A stretch of 64,000 nt of DNA from CAVOOW01 sp963697675 (GCA_963697675.1 CAVOOW010000006.1:1364001-1428000); one strand, 5' to 3'. Shown: positions 26,190 to 35,685, counted from the first letter of the stretch. Notes: generated from the letters alone by a model not told the origin. Made by a program: numbers and translations.

Positions 26190-27973
26190 ATGACGGGCAG
26201 CACCACTCGCCCCACCCTGCGCGGGACGTTCGGCATGGTGTCGTCCACGCACTGGCTCGCGTCGGCGTCGGCGATGGCCGAGCTCGAGGCCGGCGGCAAC
26301 GCGTTCGACGCGGCCGTCGCCGCGGCGTTCGTCCTGCACGTCGTCGAGCCCCATCTCAACGGGCCCGGTGGCGACATGCCCGCCGTCTTCGCGACCGCTG
26401 ACGACCCGACACCGACAGTCCTCTGCGGCCAGGGTCCGGCGCCGTCGGGGGCGACCGTCGGTCACTACACGGGCCTTGGCCTCGACCTGATACCCGGGTC
26501 CGGCCCCCTCGCCGCCGCCGTGCCGGGCGCTGTCGACGCGTGGCTGCTCCTGCTGCGCGACCACGGGACCCGGCGGCTGCGCGACGTGCTGTCGTACGCC
26601 GTCGGCTACGCGCGCGACGGGCACCCGCTGCTGCCGCAGGCGGCCGACCTGCTGACCTCGATGGCGCCGATGTTCCGCGAGCACTGGCCGACGTCGGCCG
26701 CTCTGTGGCTGCGTGACGGTGCGGTGCCCGGCCACTGGGAACGGTTCGTCAACACGGAGTACGCCGACGTGCTGGCGCGCCTGATTGCCGAGGGCGAGGC
26801 CACCGGTGGCGACCGCGAGAGTCAGATCGAGGGCGCCCGCCGCGCCTGGGGTCAGGGCTTCGTTGCCGAGGCCGTCGATGCGTTCCAGCGGGTGCCGCAC
26901 CGCGACTCCAGCGGCGGGGACCACGCCGGGCTCGTCACCGGCGACGACATGGCGAGCTTCTCGGCGACCTACGAACCCGCTCTGGTCGGCCGGTTCCGCG
27001 ACGTCGAGGTCGCCAAGACCGGACCGTGGGGACAGGGGCCGGTGCTGCTGCAATCGCTCGCCATGCTCGACGGCCTGCCCGACGACCTGCTCGACCCTTC
27101 GACCGCTGACGGCGTGCACACGGTCGCCGAGGTGCTCAAGCTCGCCTTCGCCGACCGCGAGGCGTGGTTCGGCGATGGCGGCGACGTGCCGATCGACGAC
27201 CTGCTTTCTGCTGCGTACGTCGACGCGCGACGTGCCCTGGTCGGTGCGAGCGCATCCCGCGAGCTGCGCCCTGGATGGCCAGGAGGACGCGAGCCACGGA
27301 TCGCAGCGCACGTGCTCAAGGCGTCCGGCGTGGACATCCAGGTGGGTCTTGGTGAGCCCGACGGTGCTCACCAGCGGCGAGACGCGCGGTGACACCTGCC
27401 ACGTCGATGTCGTCGACCGGTGGGGCAACATCATCTCGGCGACGCCGAGCGGTGGCTGGCTGCAGAGCTCACCGACGGTGCCTGGTCTCGGGTTCTGCCT
27501 CGGCAGTCGGATGCAGATGTTCTGGTTGGAGGAAGGGCTCGCCTCGACCGTCGCGCCGGGCCGTCGACCGCGCACGACGCTGTCGCCGACGCTGGTGCTG
27601 CGCGACGGAACCCCGGTCATGGCATGCGGCTCACCGGGTGGTGACCAACAGGACCAGTGGCAGCTGCTGTTCCTGCTGCGTTGTCTCGTCGGCGGCGCAG
27701 GAGCTCCAGCAGGCCATCGATGCGCCGAACTGGCACACCACGTCCCTGCCCGGGTCGTTCTACCCCCGCGACATGGAGCCGGGCGGGCTGGTCGTCGAGG
27801 ACCGGATCGGCACGGCAGTCATCGACGAGCTCACGCGCCGCGGGCACGATGTCACGCGCGCGGGACCGTGGACGTTGGGCCGGCTCTGCGCAGTCGTGCG
27901 TGACCCCGCCACCGGTGATCTGCAGGCTGCGGCAAACTCGCGGGGCGAGCAGGGCTACGCCGCCGGCCGCTGA
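26190..27973 (+). pseudogene. Gamma-glutamyltransferase family protein, two frameshifts as read
   Basis: An N-terminal-nucleophile hydrolase of the gamma-glutamyltranspeptidase family. The first frame (ATG 26190) covers the large-subunit region: GTFGMVSSTHWLASASAMAEL, GGNAFDAAVAAAFVLHVVEPHLNGPGGD. Dropping one C of the CCC at 27357-27359 leads into GDTCHVDVVDRWGNIISATPSGG, whose Thr (codon 27394-27396) is the expected self-cleavage nucleophile. A second extra G near 27694 leads into LQQAIDAPNWHTTSLPGSFYPR to the stop at 27973. The restored product is about 593 residues. No signal peptide is seen, so it is likely cytoplasmic. Real activity on glutathione is not shown. Confidence 0.8.
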
Positions 27974-28061
27974 AGGACCCGGCATCTTGTGCAGATCCGG
28001 ACGGCGCGGTCGGAAGGGCGGCCCGCAATGGGGGTAGCGCAGCGGCTGCGATCATGTCGGC

Positions 28062-28550
28062 ATGGCTGATCGCGAGGTTCTGACCTGGGAGCTGTTCGGC
28101 ACGGCCAGTCGCGAACTCGCCCAGACGATCGCCGACGACGGGTTCGAGCCGACGCTGCTGCTGACCATCGCCCGCGGCGGGCTGCTGCCGGCCGGAGCCC
28201 TCGGCTATGCGCTCGACCTGAAGAACGTGATCTCGATGAACGTCGAGTTCTACACCGGCGTCGACGAGCGGCTGGACATGCCGGTGATGCTGCCGCCCAT
28301 CCCTGCGGCCATCGACCTCACCGGTGCCAAGGTGCTGATCGTCGACGACGTGGCTGACACCGGTGAGACCCTCAAGCTGGTCCGCGACTTCTGCGCCGAC
28401 CACGTCGCTGAGGCTCGATGTGCGGTCATCTACGAGAAGCCGCGGTCGGTCGTGAAGTGCGAGTACGTCTGGCGCCGCACCGAGGCGTGGATCAACTTCC
28501 CGTGGTCGAGCCAGCCCCCGGTGACGCGTACGGGACAATTGCCAGCGTGA
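28062..28550 (+). CDS. Purine-type phosphoribosyltransferase
   Basis: A 162-residue type I phosphoribosyltransferase. The PRPP motif is AKVLIVDDVADTGETL near residues 95-110; LLTIARGGLLPAGALGYALD near residues 40-60 is the preceding loop, and the C-terminal RRTEAWINFPW closes the base site. The pattern fits xanthine/hypoxanthine-type enzymes that salvage purine bases. ATG at 28062. Its stop overlaps the purB start by 4 bp, which supports a salvage role next to de novo synthesis. The base specificity is inferred, not seen. Confidence 0.87.
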   Translation: MADREVLTWELFGTASRELAQTIADDGFEPTLLLTIARGGLLPAGALGYALDLKNVISMNVEFYTGVDERLDMPVMLPPIPAAIDLTGAKVLIVDDVADTGETLKLVRDFCADHVAEARCAVIYEKPRSVVKCEYVWRRTEAWINFPWSSQPPVTRTGQLPA

Positions 28551-29983
28551 CCCCGACCCCCGACGTCGTACCCAATGTTCTCGCCAACCGCTACGCGAGC
28601 GCCGAGCTCGCGCGGATCTGGTCCCCGGAGCACAAGATCGTGCTCGAACGGCGGCTCTGGATCGCGGTGCTCGAGGCGCAGCGCGACCTCGGGGTCGACG
28701 TGCCGGAAGGGGTCATCGAGGCGTACGAGAAGGTCGTCGACAACGTCGACCTCGCCTCGATCAGGGCCCGCGAGGCCGTGACGCGACATGACGTGAAGGC
28801 GCGGATCGAGGAGTTCAGCGCGCTGGCCGGTCACGAGCACATCCACAAGGGCATGACCAGCCGCGACCTCACCGAGAACGTCGAGCAGCTGCAGGTGCGC
28901 TCCTCGCTCGAGCTGGTGCGCGACCGCGCGGTCGCCGCCCTGGCCCGGCTCGCGCGGCTGGCCACCGAGCACGTGGACCTCGTGATCGCCGGCCGCAGCC
29001 ACAACGTCGCCGCGCAGGCCACGACGCTCGGCAAGCGGTTCGCCTCCGCCGCCGACGAGCTGCTGATGGCAGTGGAACGTGTCGAGTCGCTGCTCGAGCG
29101 CTATCCGCTGCGCGGCATCAAGGGCCCGGTCGGCACGGCGCAGGACCAGCTCGACCTGCTCGGTGGGGACGACGAAAAGCTCGCCGCGCTCGAGCTGCGG
29201 GTCGCCGAGCATCTCGGCTTCCGGCGCGTGCTGACCAGCGTCGGCCAGGTCTACCCGCGCTCGCTCGACTTCGACGTGGTGTCCTCGCTCGTGCAGCTCG
29301 CCGCCGGGCCGTCGAGCCTTGCGACGACGATCCGGCTGATGGCCGGTCAGGAGCTCGTGACGGAGGGCTTCAAGGCCGGCCAGGTGGGCTCGAGCGCGAT
29401 GCCGCACAAGATGAACACGCGGTCCTGCGAACGGGTCAACGGACTGGCCGTGGTGCTGCGCGGCTACCTCTCGATGGTCGGCGAGCTGGCCGGAGACCAG
29501 TGGAACGAGGGGGACGTCTCCTGCTCCGTCGTACGCCGCGTCGCCCTGCCCGACGCGTTCTTCGCCATCGACGGGCTGTTCGAGACCTTCCTCACCGTGC
29601 TCGACGACTTCGGCGCCTACCCGGCCGTGGCGCGCCGCGAGCTCGACCGCTACCTGCCGTTCCTCGCGACGACGAAGGTGCTGATGGCCGCCGTGCGCAA
29701 CGGCGTCGGCCGCGAGGCCGCCCACGAGGCGATCAAGGAGCACGCGGTCGCGGTGGCGCTCGAGATGCGCGAGTCCGGCCTGGACGGCAACGACCTGTTC
29801 GCCCGGCTGGCCGGGGACGCCCGCCTCGGTCTGACCCGCGAGCAGCTCGACGCCCTCGTCGACGAGCCGTTGTCGTTCACCGGCGCGGCGGGCGCACAGG
29901 TCGCCGCCGTCGTGGCACGCGTCGACGACGTCGTACGCCGTCATCCCGCCGCCGCCGGCTACACCCCCGCCCCGATCCTCTAA
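28547..29983 (+). CDS. purB: Adenylosuccinate lyase
   Basis: It performs two fumarate-releasing steps of purine synthesis (SAICAR to AICAR, adenylosuccinate to AMP). The protein is 478 residues. The family signature GSSAMPHKMN contains the flexible catalytic-loop serine; KGMTSRDLTENVEQ and GRSHNVAAQATTLGKRFAS hold the other active-site histidines and residues. The GTG at 28547 overlaps the phosphoribosyltransferase stop; a longer frame exists upstream but lies inside that gene. A palindrome array begins 12 bp after the stop. Confidence 0.97.
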   Translation: MTPTPDVVPNVLANRYASAELARIWSPEHKIVLERRLWIAVLEAQRDLGVDVPEGVIEAYEKVVDNVDLASIRAREAVTRHDVKARIEEFSALAGHEHIHKGMTSRDLTENVEQLQVRSSLELVRDRAVAALARLARLATEHVDLVIAGRSHNVAAQATTLGKRFASAADELLMAVERVESLLERYPLRGIKGPVGTAQDQLDLLGGDDEKLAALELRVAEHLGFRRVLTSVGQVYPRSLDFDVVSSLVQLAAGPSSLATTIRLMAGQELVTEGFKAGQVGSSAMPHKMNTRSCERVNGLAVVLRGYLSMVGELAGDQWNEGDVSCSVVRRVALPDAFFAIDGLFETFLTVLDDFGAYPAVARRELDRYLPFLATTKVLMAAVRNGVGREAAHEAIKEHAVAVALEMRESGLDGNDLFARLAGDARLGLTREQLDALVDEPLSFTGAAGAQVAAVVARVDDVVRRHPAAAGYTPAPIL

Positions 29984-29995
29984 CCCCACCCACCC

Positions 29996-30226
29996 CGATC
30001 TTCAAAGTCGATCATGCACTAACCGACATCGGCGTCCATCGCCGCAGGTCAGCGCCCTGAAATTCCTAATCGATCATGCACAACTTGGAAGGGCGTGCAG
30101 CCGCCCAAGTCCTGCATGATCGACTGAGGGACGTGGATGCACGTAGCTGCATGATCGACTACGGAGCTCGCCCAAGTCCTGCATGATCGATTACGGAGCT
30201 CGCCCAAGTCCTGCATGATCGATTTC
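29996..30226. repeat. Array of six TCGATCATGCA motifs in both orientations
   Basis: TCGATCATGCA occurs at 30008 and 30070 in one orientation and as TGCATGATCGA at 30113, 30148, 30180 and 30212 in the other. The last copies form a 32-bp tandem unit (core CTCGCCCAAGTCCTGCATGA). A module GCAGGTCAGCGCCC at about 30044-30057 is shared with the copy upstream of purS at 38408-38490. Opposite-facing copies can fold into large hairpins. The array lies between the convergent purB and PPOX-type genes and may stop transcription from both sides. Confidence 0.88.
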
Positions 30227-30245
30227 GAAGTCGTGGTGCGGCGCG

Positions 30246-30881
30246 TCAGGTGGGGCGGTAGAGGCCCTTCTCGTAGTCCGGGCCGTAGTAGCGCTGCAGC
30301 TCCTCGAGCGGGTCGTCCGGTCGCTCGAGGGTCTTGGAGATCATCGCCCGGGAGGGCAGGTCGGCCTCGTTCCAGCTCGCCGGGTGCCAGAGCCGCGAGC
30401 GCAGGAACGCCTTGGAGCAGTGGTAGAAGACCTGCTCGATCTCGACAACCAGCGCGAGGACCGGCCGGTGACCCTTCACGATCATGTCGTCGAAGAACGG
30501 CGCGTCACGCACCAGGCGGGCGCGGCCGTTGATGCGCAACGTGTCGCCGCGACCGGGCACGAGATAGATCAGACCGACGTGCGGGTTGGCCACGATGTTG
30601 TGGAAGCCGTCGGCGCGCCGGTTGCCCGGGCGCTCGGGGATCGCGATCGTCGTGTCGTCCAGGACCAGGGTGAAGCCGGGCGGGTCGCCCTTCGGGGACA
30701 CGTCGCAGGTGCCGTCGGCACCCGCCGTCGCGACAAGGCAGAACGGGGAGGCAGCCAGCCAGGCCCGGTCGTGCTCGTGCAGGCAGGGGCGATCCTTGCC
30801 GGCGACACGCGCGGAAGGCTCCCCGACCAGCGCGCGCAGCTCCTCGGCGGAACCGATCTCGGTCCAGGCGGTGGTCTCCAC
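30246..30881 (-). CDS. Pyridoxamine 5'-phosphate oxidase family FMN-binding protein (MSMEG_1061-like)
   Basis: A 211-residue split-barrel flavoprotein. SPFCLVATAGADGTCDVSPKGDPPGF is the typical first strands; IAIPERPGNRRADGFHNIVANPHVGLIYLVPGRGDTLRINGRA matches PPOX-type oxidoreductases of the MSMEG_1061 group, and FYHCSKAFLRSRLW is the conserved C-terminal segment. GTG at 30881 is preceded by GAGGGA. Likely an FMN- or F420-using reductase; the substrate is unknown. Divergent from purC across 171 bp. Confidence 0.87.
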   Translation of the reverse strand: METTAWTEIGSAEELRALVGEPSARVAGKDRPCLHEHDRAWLAASPFCLVATAGADGTCDVSPKGDPPGFTLVLDDTTIAIPERPGNRRADGFHNIVANPHVGLIYLVPGRGDTLRINGRARLVRDAPFFDDMIVKGHRPVLALVVEIEQVFYHCSKAFLRSRLWHPASWNEADLPSRAMISKTLERPDDPLEELQRYYGPDYEKGLYRPT

Positions 30882-31052
30882 GTCGTGCGTCTCCCTCAGG
30901 TTGCCTGGTGACCATGGTCCCAGCCCGGTCCAGCGGCCGACCAGCAGGTTTCCGCCACCGCCACTACGAGCCGCCCGCCACCCACTCGCCGACACGGCAC
31001 ACCGCACGTACGACGTCATGGCACTGCACGCACAGGATGGAAGACTGGACCC

Positions 31053-31926
31053 ATGACCACAGCATCCGCGCTCGCCGGTTTCCACCATCTGCACAGCGGA
31101 AAGGTCCGCGACCTCTACGAGACCTCCGACGGCGAGCTGTTGATGGTGGCGAGCGACCGCATTTCGGCGTTCGACCACGTGTTGGCGACGCCCATCCCCG
31201 ACAAGGGCCGCATCCTCACCCAGCTCTCGCTGTGGTGGTTCGAGCGGCTCGCCGGCCTGGTCCCCAACCACGTGCTCTCGACCGACGTGCCGCCGGAGGT
31301 GGAGGGGCGCGCGGTGATCTGCCGCCGGCTCGACATGTTCCCGGTCGAATGCGTCGCCCGGGGCTATCTCGCCGGGTCGGGCCTGACGGACTACGCCGCG
31401 ACGGGGACGGTCTGCGGCAACCCGTTGCCGCCGGGGCTGGTCGACGGGGCGGAGCTGCCCGAGCCGATCTTCACACCGGCCACGAAGGCGCCGATGGGAG
31501 AGCACGACGAGAACGTGTCGTACGACGCGGTGGCCGCCACCGTTGGTGAGGAGTCCGCCGCTGCGCTGCGCTCCCTGACGCTCGCCGTCTACAGCGCCGC
31601 TCGCGACATCGCGCGCGAGCGCGGCATCGTGCTGGCGGACACCAAGTTCGAGTTCGGCCGGACACTTGACGGGCAGATCCTGCTCGCCGACGAGGTGCTC
31701 ACTCCCGACTCGTCGCGGTTCTGGCCGGCCGACCAGTGGCAGCCCGGGCAGGCCTCAGGTGTCCTACGACAAGCAATATGTGCGCGACTGGCTCACGTCA
31801 GCGGCCTCGGGGTGGGACCGGCACGGCGGTGAGAAGCCACCTCCGCTGCCCGATGATGTGGTGGAGGCGACCCGGGCGCGCTATGTCGAAGCGTATGAAC
31901 AGCTCACCGGCCACCCGTTCACCTGA
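31053..31926 (+). CDS. purC: SAICAR synthase, with a one-base frameshift in the C-terminal part
   Basis: It couples CAIR with aspartate in purine synthesis. Family signatures are clear: HSGKVRDLYE, LLMVASDRISAFD, DKGRILTQLS, CRRLDMFPVECVARGYLAGS, IFTPATKAP and LADTKFEFG. The reading frame runs to 31832, but after about residue 233 it no longer resembles PurC. Removing one base (T at about 31755) restores QVSYDKQYVRDWLTSAASGWDR and a stop at 31926, giving the normal ~290-residue protein. The lesion would remove the conserved C-terminus if real. ATG at 31053, with its own promoter region shared with the divergent PPOX gene. Confidence 0.88.
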
Positions 31927-31983
31927 CATGCGGGTGACGGGTGTCCTAGCTTGGTCAGTGCCCGACAACAGAGGGAAAAAGCC

Positions 31984-32425
31984 GTGTTGCGCTTCGTGCC
32001 GTTCATCATCGAGATCGGGCTTCTGATCTACACCCTCATCGACGCGATCCAGACGCCGAAGACAGAAGTTCGCAACCTGCCGAAGGTCGCCTGGATCCTG
32101 CTGATCCTGCTCATCCCCTGGGCCGGTCCGATCGCCTGGTTGGTCGCCGGCCGGCCAAAGAGCGGCTCGGCTCGCGTGGTGCCGTGGCCGGCGACGCGGA
32201 CGGCCGGGTTTCCCCGAGTACGAGCGGTCACGCCCGATCGGCCCGGACGACGACCCCGACTTCCTGCGCGAGATGAATCGCGGAAACAACGAGCAGGAGC
32301 AGCTGCTCAACAGGTGGGAAGAGGATCTGCGCCGCCGGGAGGAGAAGCTGAAGCCGCCCTCCGACGGGCCGACCGACAAGCCACGAGACGACGGACCGGA
32401 CGGCTCACCGACCCCGACCGCGTGA
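31984..32425 (+). pseudogene. PLDc_N-domain membrane protein, frameshifted as read
   Basis: GTG at 31984 (with AGAGGGA upstream) starts MLRFVPFIIEIGLLIYTLIDAIQTPKTEVRNLPK, which is the phospholipase D nuclease N-terminal domain with two membrane helices (second: VAWILLILLIPWAGPIAWLVAGRPK). Dropping one C from CCCC at 32212-32215 continues into a hydrophilic tail with FPEYERSRPIGPDDDPDFLREMNR and a Glu/Arg-rich coiled-coil-like segment (EQEQLLNRWEEDLRRREEKL), stopping at 32425. Restored length is about 146 residues. No catalytic PLD domain is present; such short proteins are common in actinobacteria, and their role is unknown. Confidence 0.75.
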
Positions 32426-32479
32426 CCGCGTCCGGCCGCTCCCTGCCGTCGTTCCGGCCCTGCACCCTAGGGTGATCGC

Positions 32480-33436
32480 ATGACGTGGTTGCTCACCGGC
32501 GGGGCCGGCTATATCGGGGCGCACATCGTGCGCGCGTTCCAACGAGCCGACGTTCGGGTCGTCGTGCTGGACGACCTGTCGACCGGCATTCGCTCGAACG
32601 TGCCCTCTGACGTGCCGCTCGTGGTCGCCTCGGTCGCGGACCAGACGGTGGTCTCCGCAGCGCTGCGCGAGCACGACGTGACGGGCGTCCTGCACCTGGC
32701 GGCCAAGAAGTCGGTCGGTGAATCCGTCGCAAAGCCGTTGCTCTACTGGGACGACAACGTCGGCGGCATGCGTGCGCTGCTGCAGGCCTGCGTCGACGTC
32801 GGGGTGGACCGCGTCCTCTTCTCGTCCAGTGCCGCGGTCTACGGCACGCCGCCCACCAATTTCGTCACCGAGCAGACCCCGACCGCGCCGATGAGTCCCT
32901 ACGGCGAGTCCAAGCTGGCCGGCGAGTGGATGCTCAAGGACCTCGCAGTCGCCAACGGGTTGCGCTGGGCCGCGCTGCGATATTTCAACGTGGCCGGAGC
33001 GGGGGCCCCCGAGCTCCGCGACCGCAGCGTCTCGAACCTCATCCCGATGACCTTCGAGGCGCTGTCGGCGGGTCGCCACCCCCAGCTGTTCGGCGACGAC
33101 TACGACACGCGTGACGGCTCGTGCATCCGCGACTACATCCACGTCGTCGACCTGGCCGAGGCACACGTCGCCGCCGCCCGCCGGCTCGACGAGCAGGACA
33201 CCGGCGACCTCTACAACGTCGGGCGCGGCGAGGGCGTCACGGTGAAAGAGGTGTACGAGACGGTGCGCGCCGTCACTGGCATCGATTTCGTGTACGACGT
33301 CGCGCCGCGCCGCCCAGGGGATCCGGCGGCCTACTTCGCCGACCCGACCAAGATCGAGACGGATCTCGGCTGGAAGGCCCAGCTGGACCTCGAGGAGATG
33401 GTGCGCAGCGCCTGGGACGGCTGGCAGGCTCGCTGA
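32480..33436 (+). CDS. galE: UDP-glucose 4-epimerase
   Basis: It interconverts UDP-glucose and UDP-galactose for cell-wall and capsule sugars. The 318-residue protein has the Rossmann motif LLTGGAGYIGAHIVRAF, HLAAKKSVGESV, SSSAAVYGTP, the catalytic Tyr and Lys in PMSPYGESKLAGEW, RYFNVAGAG, and IRDYIHVVDLAEAHV. All support GalE rather than a generic epimerase. ATG at 32480. It stands alone; a palindromic repeat begins 10 bp after the stop. Confidence 0.93.
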   Translation: MTWLLTGGAGYIGAHIVRAFQRADVRVVVLDDLSTGIRSNVPSDVPLVVASVADQTVVSAALREHDVTGVLHLAAKKSVGESVAKPLLYWDDNVGGMRALLQACVDVGVDRVLFSSSAAVYGTPPTNFVTEQTPTAPMSPYGESKLAGEWMLKDLAVANGLRWAALRYFNVAGAGAPELRDRSVSNLIPMTFEALSAGRHPQLFGDDYDTRDGSCIRDYIHVVDLAEAHVAAARRLDEQDTGDLYNVGRGEGVTVKEVYETVRAVTGIDFVYDVAPRRPGDPAAYFADPTKIETDLGWKAQLDLEEMVRSAWDGWQAR

Positions 33437-33446
33437 CCCGACTGGT

Positions 33447-33497
33447 GAGCGACCTTCAGTCGCGACTCGCCGGGCGAGTCGCGGACAAAGGTCGCTC
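33447..33497. repeat. Palindromic element, GAGCGACCTT family
   Basis: Outer arms GAGCGACCTT (33447-33456) and AAGGTCGCTC (33488-33497) enclose an inner near-perfect hairpin, CGCGACTCGCC / GCGAGTCGCG. A second copy is at 59362-59412. Both lie between convergent genes, here galE and the secreted Ser/Thr/Pro-rich gene, whose stop codon begins at the last base of the element. A bidirectional terminator is plausible. Confidence 0.88.
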
Positions 33498-33931
33498 TAC
33501 GCCTCGGCGGACGGGGACGGGGACGGGGACGGTGCCGTCGGCGACGGTTCCGCGGGCCCGGCGGGCGCGGATGACGACGGGGTGGGAGTCGACGAGCTCT
33601 GCGCTCCAGGCGACGTGGTCGTTCCCGGCACGGTGTGCTTCTTCGGTTTCGTCGGCTTCTTGTCCTCGGCCTTGTCAGCCTTATCGGCGTTGCCTGCCTT
33701 GCCGTCCCCGGATTCGACGGCCGGCCCGGTTGCCTCCGGGTTCGGCGTGCTCGACGACGTGTCCTTCTTCGCCTTGTCGGGAGCAGTTGGCGTCGACGAC
33801 GGTGCGGGCGCACCGCCGTCGGCGGGCGTACTGCCCGTCAGCATCCCGGTACCGCCTGCGACAAGGCCTGTTGCTGCGGCAACGCCGAGCGACAGGGCGA
33901 CCACTCGTGGTGAGATCGAGCCAAGGGACAT
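33497..33931 (-). CDS. Exported or membrane-anchored Ser/Thr/Pro-rich protein
   Basis: About 144 residues from the ATG at 33931: a signal-type N-terminus (ISPRVVALSLGVAAATGLVAGG) followed entirely by low-complexity sequence rich in Pro, Ser, Thr, Ala and Lys, including KADKAEDKKPTKPKK. Neither a folded domain nor a sorting signal is seen. A GTG at 33964 would add 11 residues; neither start has a convincing ribosome site. The product is probably a wall-spanning or disordered surface protein. High codon bias toward G+C makes the low complexity weak evidence by itself. Confidence 0.6.
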   Translation of the reverse strand: MSLGSISPRVVALSLGVAAATGLVAGGTGMLTGSTPADGGAPAPSSTPTAPDKAKKDTSSSTPNPEATGPAVESGDGKAGNADKADKAEDKKPTKPKKHTVPGTTTSPGAQSSSTPTPSSSAPAGPAEPSPTAPSPSPSPSAEA

Positions 33932-34094
33932 GGGCAGTGCATGCCCAGGGAAGTGTGCCGTCACACCGCGGGAACACCGAGACGCGTGGGGGCGCCACTA
34001 CGTTCTTCTCCAGCGCGATGTCGAGAAAGCCGCGATGACTCCGACCACGACCTGAGCGCCCCGCTGTTCGGGGCTGAGCCAGAGGGGCAGCGAG

Positions 34095-34475
34095 ATGAAG
34101 TACATGATCATGATGTTCGGAGACCAGGCCAGTCTGGTCGAGACCAGGTCGCGAGAGTGGATCGTCGAGATGATCGCGTTCATGACCAAGGTCAACGAGG
34201 ACCTCGCCGCGGCCGGCGAGCTCGTCGCCGCGGAGGGACTCGCCGACGCGAGCCAGGCGAAGACCGTTCGCATCCAGAACGGCATCCCCGTCGCGACCGA
34301 TGGCCCGTACGCCGAGTCGAAGGAATCGCTCGCCGGCTACTGGATCATCGACGTCGAGAACGAGGCGCGGGCACTCGAGTTCACCTCGAAGATCGTCGCC
34401 TTCACCGGGGGTGCCACCGAGGTGCGCCAGGTCATGGACGCCCCGCCGGAGGAGTACCGGTCAGGTGACGGCTGA
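34095..34475 (+). CDS. YciI-like (DGPF) protein, partner of the ECF sigma factor
   Basis: A 126-residue YCII-superfamily protein starting MKYMIMMFGDQASLVE. It carries the hallmark ATDGPYAESKESLAGYWI, where DGPY stands for the DGPF motif that names the group. The ATG at 34095 has AGAGGGGCAG upstream. The following sigma-factor gene overlaps it by 11 bp. In other actinobacteria, DGPF proteins are encoded beside ECF42 sigma factors. Their biochemical role is not settled. Confidence 0.9.
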   Translation: MKYMIMMFGDQASLVETRSREWIVEMIAFMTKVNEDLAAAGELVAAEGLADASQAKTVRIQNGIPVATDGPYAESKESLAGYWIIDVENEARALEFTSKIVAFTGGATEVRQVMDAPPEEYRSGDG

Positions 34476-35685
34476 CTTCGCCATCGAAGCCCTGCTGCGC
34501 GAGCTCGCGCCTCAGGTGCTCGGCACGCTGGTGCGCCGGCACGGCCAGTTCGACGCGTGTGAGGACGCGGTGCAGGAAGCGCTGGTCGCTGCCGCGTCGC
34601 AGTGGGGGTCCGACGGTCTGCCGGACAACCCTCGGTCGTGGCTCGTGACGGTCGCCTCCCGGCGGCTGGTCGACGAGTGGCGCAGCGAGAGCGCGCGGCG
34701 ACGCCGGGAGGAGGCAGCTGCCACGCTGGAGGTGGCCGGAGCCGGGGACGTGCCCGACCAGGACGACACCCTCACACTGCTCTTCCTGTGCTGCCACCCG
34801 TCGCTGTCCCCACCGTCCCAGCTGGCCCTCACGCTGCGCGCGGTCGGCGGGCTGACCACGCAAGAGATCGCCCGGGCGTTCCTGGTGCCGGAGGCCACCA
34901 TGGCCCAGCGCATCAGTCGTGCGAAACAGAGCATCAAGGTCAGCGGCCTGCCTTTCGACCTTCCACCTGAGCCCGAACGGGCAGATCGCCTGCGTGTCGT
35001 ACTCCAGGTGCTCTATCTCATCTTCAACGAGGGCTACACGACGAGCTCGGGGCCGGCCCTGCAGCGGGGCGACCTGACCACCGAGGCCATCCGGCTGACG
35101 CGCCTGCTCCACGAGCTCGCGCCGGGGGAGGGCGAGGTCGCCGGCCTGCTCGCGCTGATGCTGCTGACCGAGGCCCGCCGCGCGGCGCGGTCCAGCGCCG
35201 ACGGCGCCCTCGTACCGCTGACCGAACAGCGGCGAGAACTGTGGAACTCCGCCCAGATCGAGGAAGGCGTTGCACTGGTGACGCGCACCCTCGGGAAGGC
35301 ACCGGTCGGCCCTTACCAGCTGCAGGCGGCGATCGCTGCCGTGCACGACGAGGCGGCCAGCGCCGAGGAAACCGACTGGCCGCAGATCCTGGCGCTGTAC
35401 GAGGTGCTCGAGCATGTGACGCCCGGTCCGGTCGTCACGCTGAACCGCGCGGTCGCGGTCGCCATGGTTGACGGACCGCGCGCGGGCCTGGCCGTGCTCG
35501 GCACCCTGGATGCGGACGCCCGGATGACCCAGACCCATCGGCTCGAAGCGGTCCGCGGCCATCTGCTCGAGCTGGCCGGGGACACGGCCGCGGCACGTGA
35601 CTCCTACCAGCGGGCGGCGCGGATGACGGCGAGCGTTCCCGAGCAGCGCTACCTCACGCTGCGAGCGGCCAGGCTCCCCCGGTGA
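34465..35685 (+). CDS. ECF42-type RNA polymerase sigma factor with C-terminal TPR-like extension
   Basis: A 406-residue extracytoplasmic-function sigma factor. Sigma region 2 spans about residues 10-70 (RRHGQFDACEDAVQEALVAA, LPDNPRSWLVTVASRRLVDEWR); region 4 spans about 105-155 (FLCCHPSLSPPSQLALTLRAVGG, TTQEIARAFLVPEATMAQRI). The remaining ~240 residues are helical repeats (FNEGYTTSSGPALQRGDLTTEAIRLTRLL, GPVVTLNRAVAVAMVDGP), the hallmark extension of ECF42. No anti-sigma gene is adjacent; in this group the extension itself is thought to regulate. GTG at 34465 overlaps the DGPF gene. A palindrome overlaps its stop codon. Confidence 0.93.
   Translation: MTADFAIEALLRELAPQVLGTLVRRHGQFDACEDAVQEALVAAASQWGSDGLPDNPRSWLVTVASRRLVDEWRSESARRRREEAAATLEVAGAGDVPDQDDTLTLLFLCCHPSLSPPSQLALTLRAVGGLTTQEIARAFLVPEATMAQRISRAKQSIKVSGLPFDLPPEPERADRLRVVLQVLYLIFNEGYTTSSGPALQRGDLTTEAIRLTRLLHELAPGEGEVAGLLALMLLTEARRAARSSADGALVPLTEQRRELWNSAQIEEGVALVTRTLGKAPVGPYQLQAAIAAVHDEAASAEETDWPQILALYEVLEHVTPGPVVTLNRAVAVAMVDGPRAGLAVLGTLDADARMTQTHRLEAVRGHLLELAGDTAAARDSYQRAARMTASVPEQRYLTLRAARLPR

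Noticed and set aside
28430..29989. A 519-codon minus-strand frame opposite purB
   Set aside because: purB on the plus strand has all family motifs; the opposite frame shows none.
29996..30226. CRISPR array
   Set aside because: Copies are short, occur in both orientations and have irregular spacing without unique equal-length spacers; no cas gene is near.
31740..31770. Programmed frameshift in purC
   Set aside because: No slippery heptamer or stimulatory structure is seen, and many unrelated genes carry similar insertions, so an error or mutation is simpler.
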